Below, one piece after another: positions 7,765-7,765 of a stretch of 7,765 nucleotides of DNA. The notes under the pieces were generated by a model. That model did not search any database. It was given only the letters and a program-made list of their open reading frames with translations, and had not been told where the DNA came from. Every line of letters begins with the position of its first letter. The stretch's first letter is position 1. This DNA is from Clostridiales bacterium (GTDB lineage: Bacteria; Bacillota; Clostridia; Lachnospirales; WQUN01). The position numbers and the translations under genes were made by a program. The stretch lies in assembly GCA_031271275.1 (NCBI GenBank), contig JAISWA010000112.1:1-7765 (forward strand). The letters are read 5' to 3'.

Positions 7765-7765
7765 A

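Overview
The window looks like chromosomal DNA of a Gram-positive, clostridia-like bacterium (Bacillota). This is inference from content: G-rich Shine-Dalgarno sites (AAGGAG, GGGAGGAG), sigma-A type promoters (one a perfect TTGACA-17-TATAAT), AT-rich intergenic DNA against GC-rich coding DNA, and a protein set (NlpC/P60 with SH3 domains, VanW-domain lipoprotein, copper-amine-oxidase-like stalk domain, large hybrid kinases of the FLSxMSHEMRTPMNAIIGM type) common in Clostridia. No species can be named from the sequence. No rRNA, tRNA, CRISPR array or transposase gene was seen.

Layout. (1) Positions 1-939, minus strand: a secreted NlpC/P60 peptidoglycan hydrolase. (2) Positions 940-1199: a divergent promoter region with a perfect minus-strand promoter and a 5' UTR hairpin. 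(3) Positions 1200-1811, plus: a small VanW-domain lipoprotein, closed by an intrinsic terminator at 1827-1865. (4) Positions 1979-3574, plus: a cytosolic hybrid histidine kinase (cysteine-bearing PAS, HisKA, HATPase, receiver) with its own promoter. (5) Positions 3579-6425, minus: a larger membrane hybrid kinase (two TM segments, HAMP, GAF, PAS, PAS, HisKA, HATPase, receiver), converging on the first with only 4 bp between stop codons. (6) Positions 6426-6688: a divergent intergenic region with a good minus-strand promoter and a possible structured leader for the plus gene. (7) Positions 6689-7636, plus: an exported protein ending in a copper-amine-oxidase-like N-terminal (stalk) domain, followed by an intrinsic terminator. 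(8) Positions 7691-7764: a nested palindromic element running to the window edge.

How the genes may work together. The first two genes are cell-envelope proteins read from one shared promoter region and plausibly act on peptidoglycan. The two kinases share a strongly similar catalytic core (64 of 81 residues identical by eye around the phospho-accepting His) but have quite different sensory inputs, so they look like duplicated signalling modules. Neither is followed by an HPt protein or a DNA-binding regulator here, so their targets must lie elsewhere. The exported stalk-domain protein is divergent from the membrane kinase; a functional link is possible but unproven.

No clearly new multi-gene system is visible. 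The items most worth a second look are the nested palindrome at the right edge, the convergent paralogous kinases with a 33-bp identical inverted segment, the possible two-state leader before 6689, and the cysteine-bearing PAS domain.
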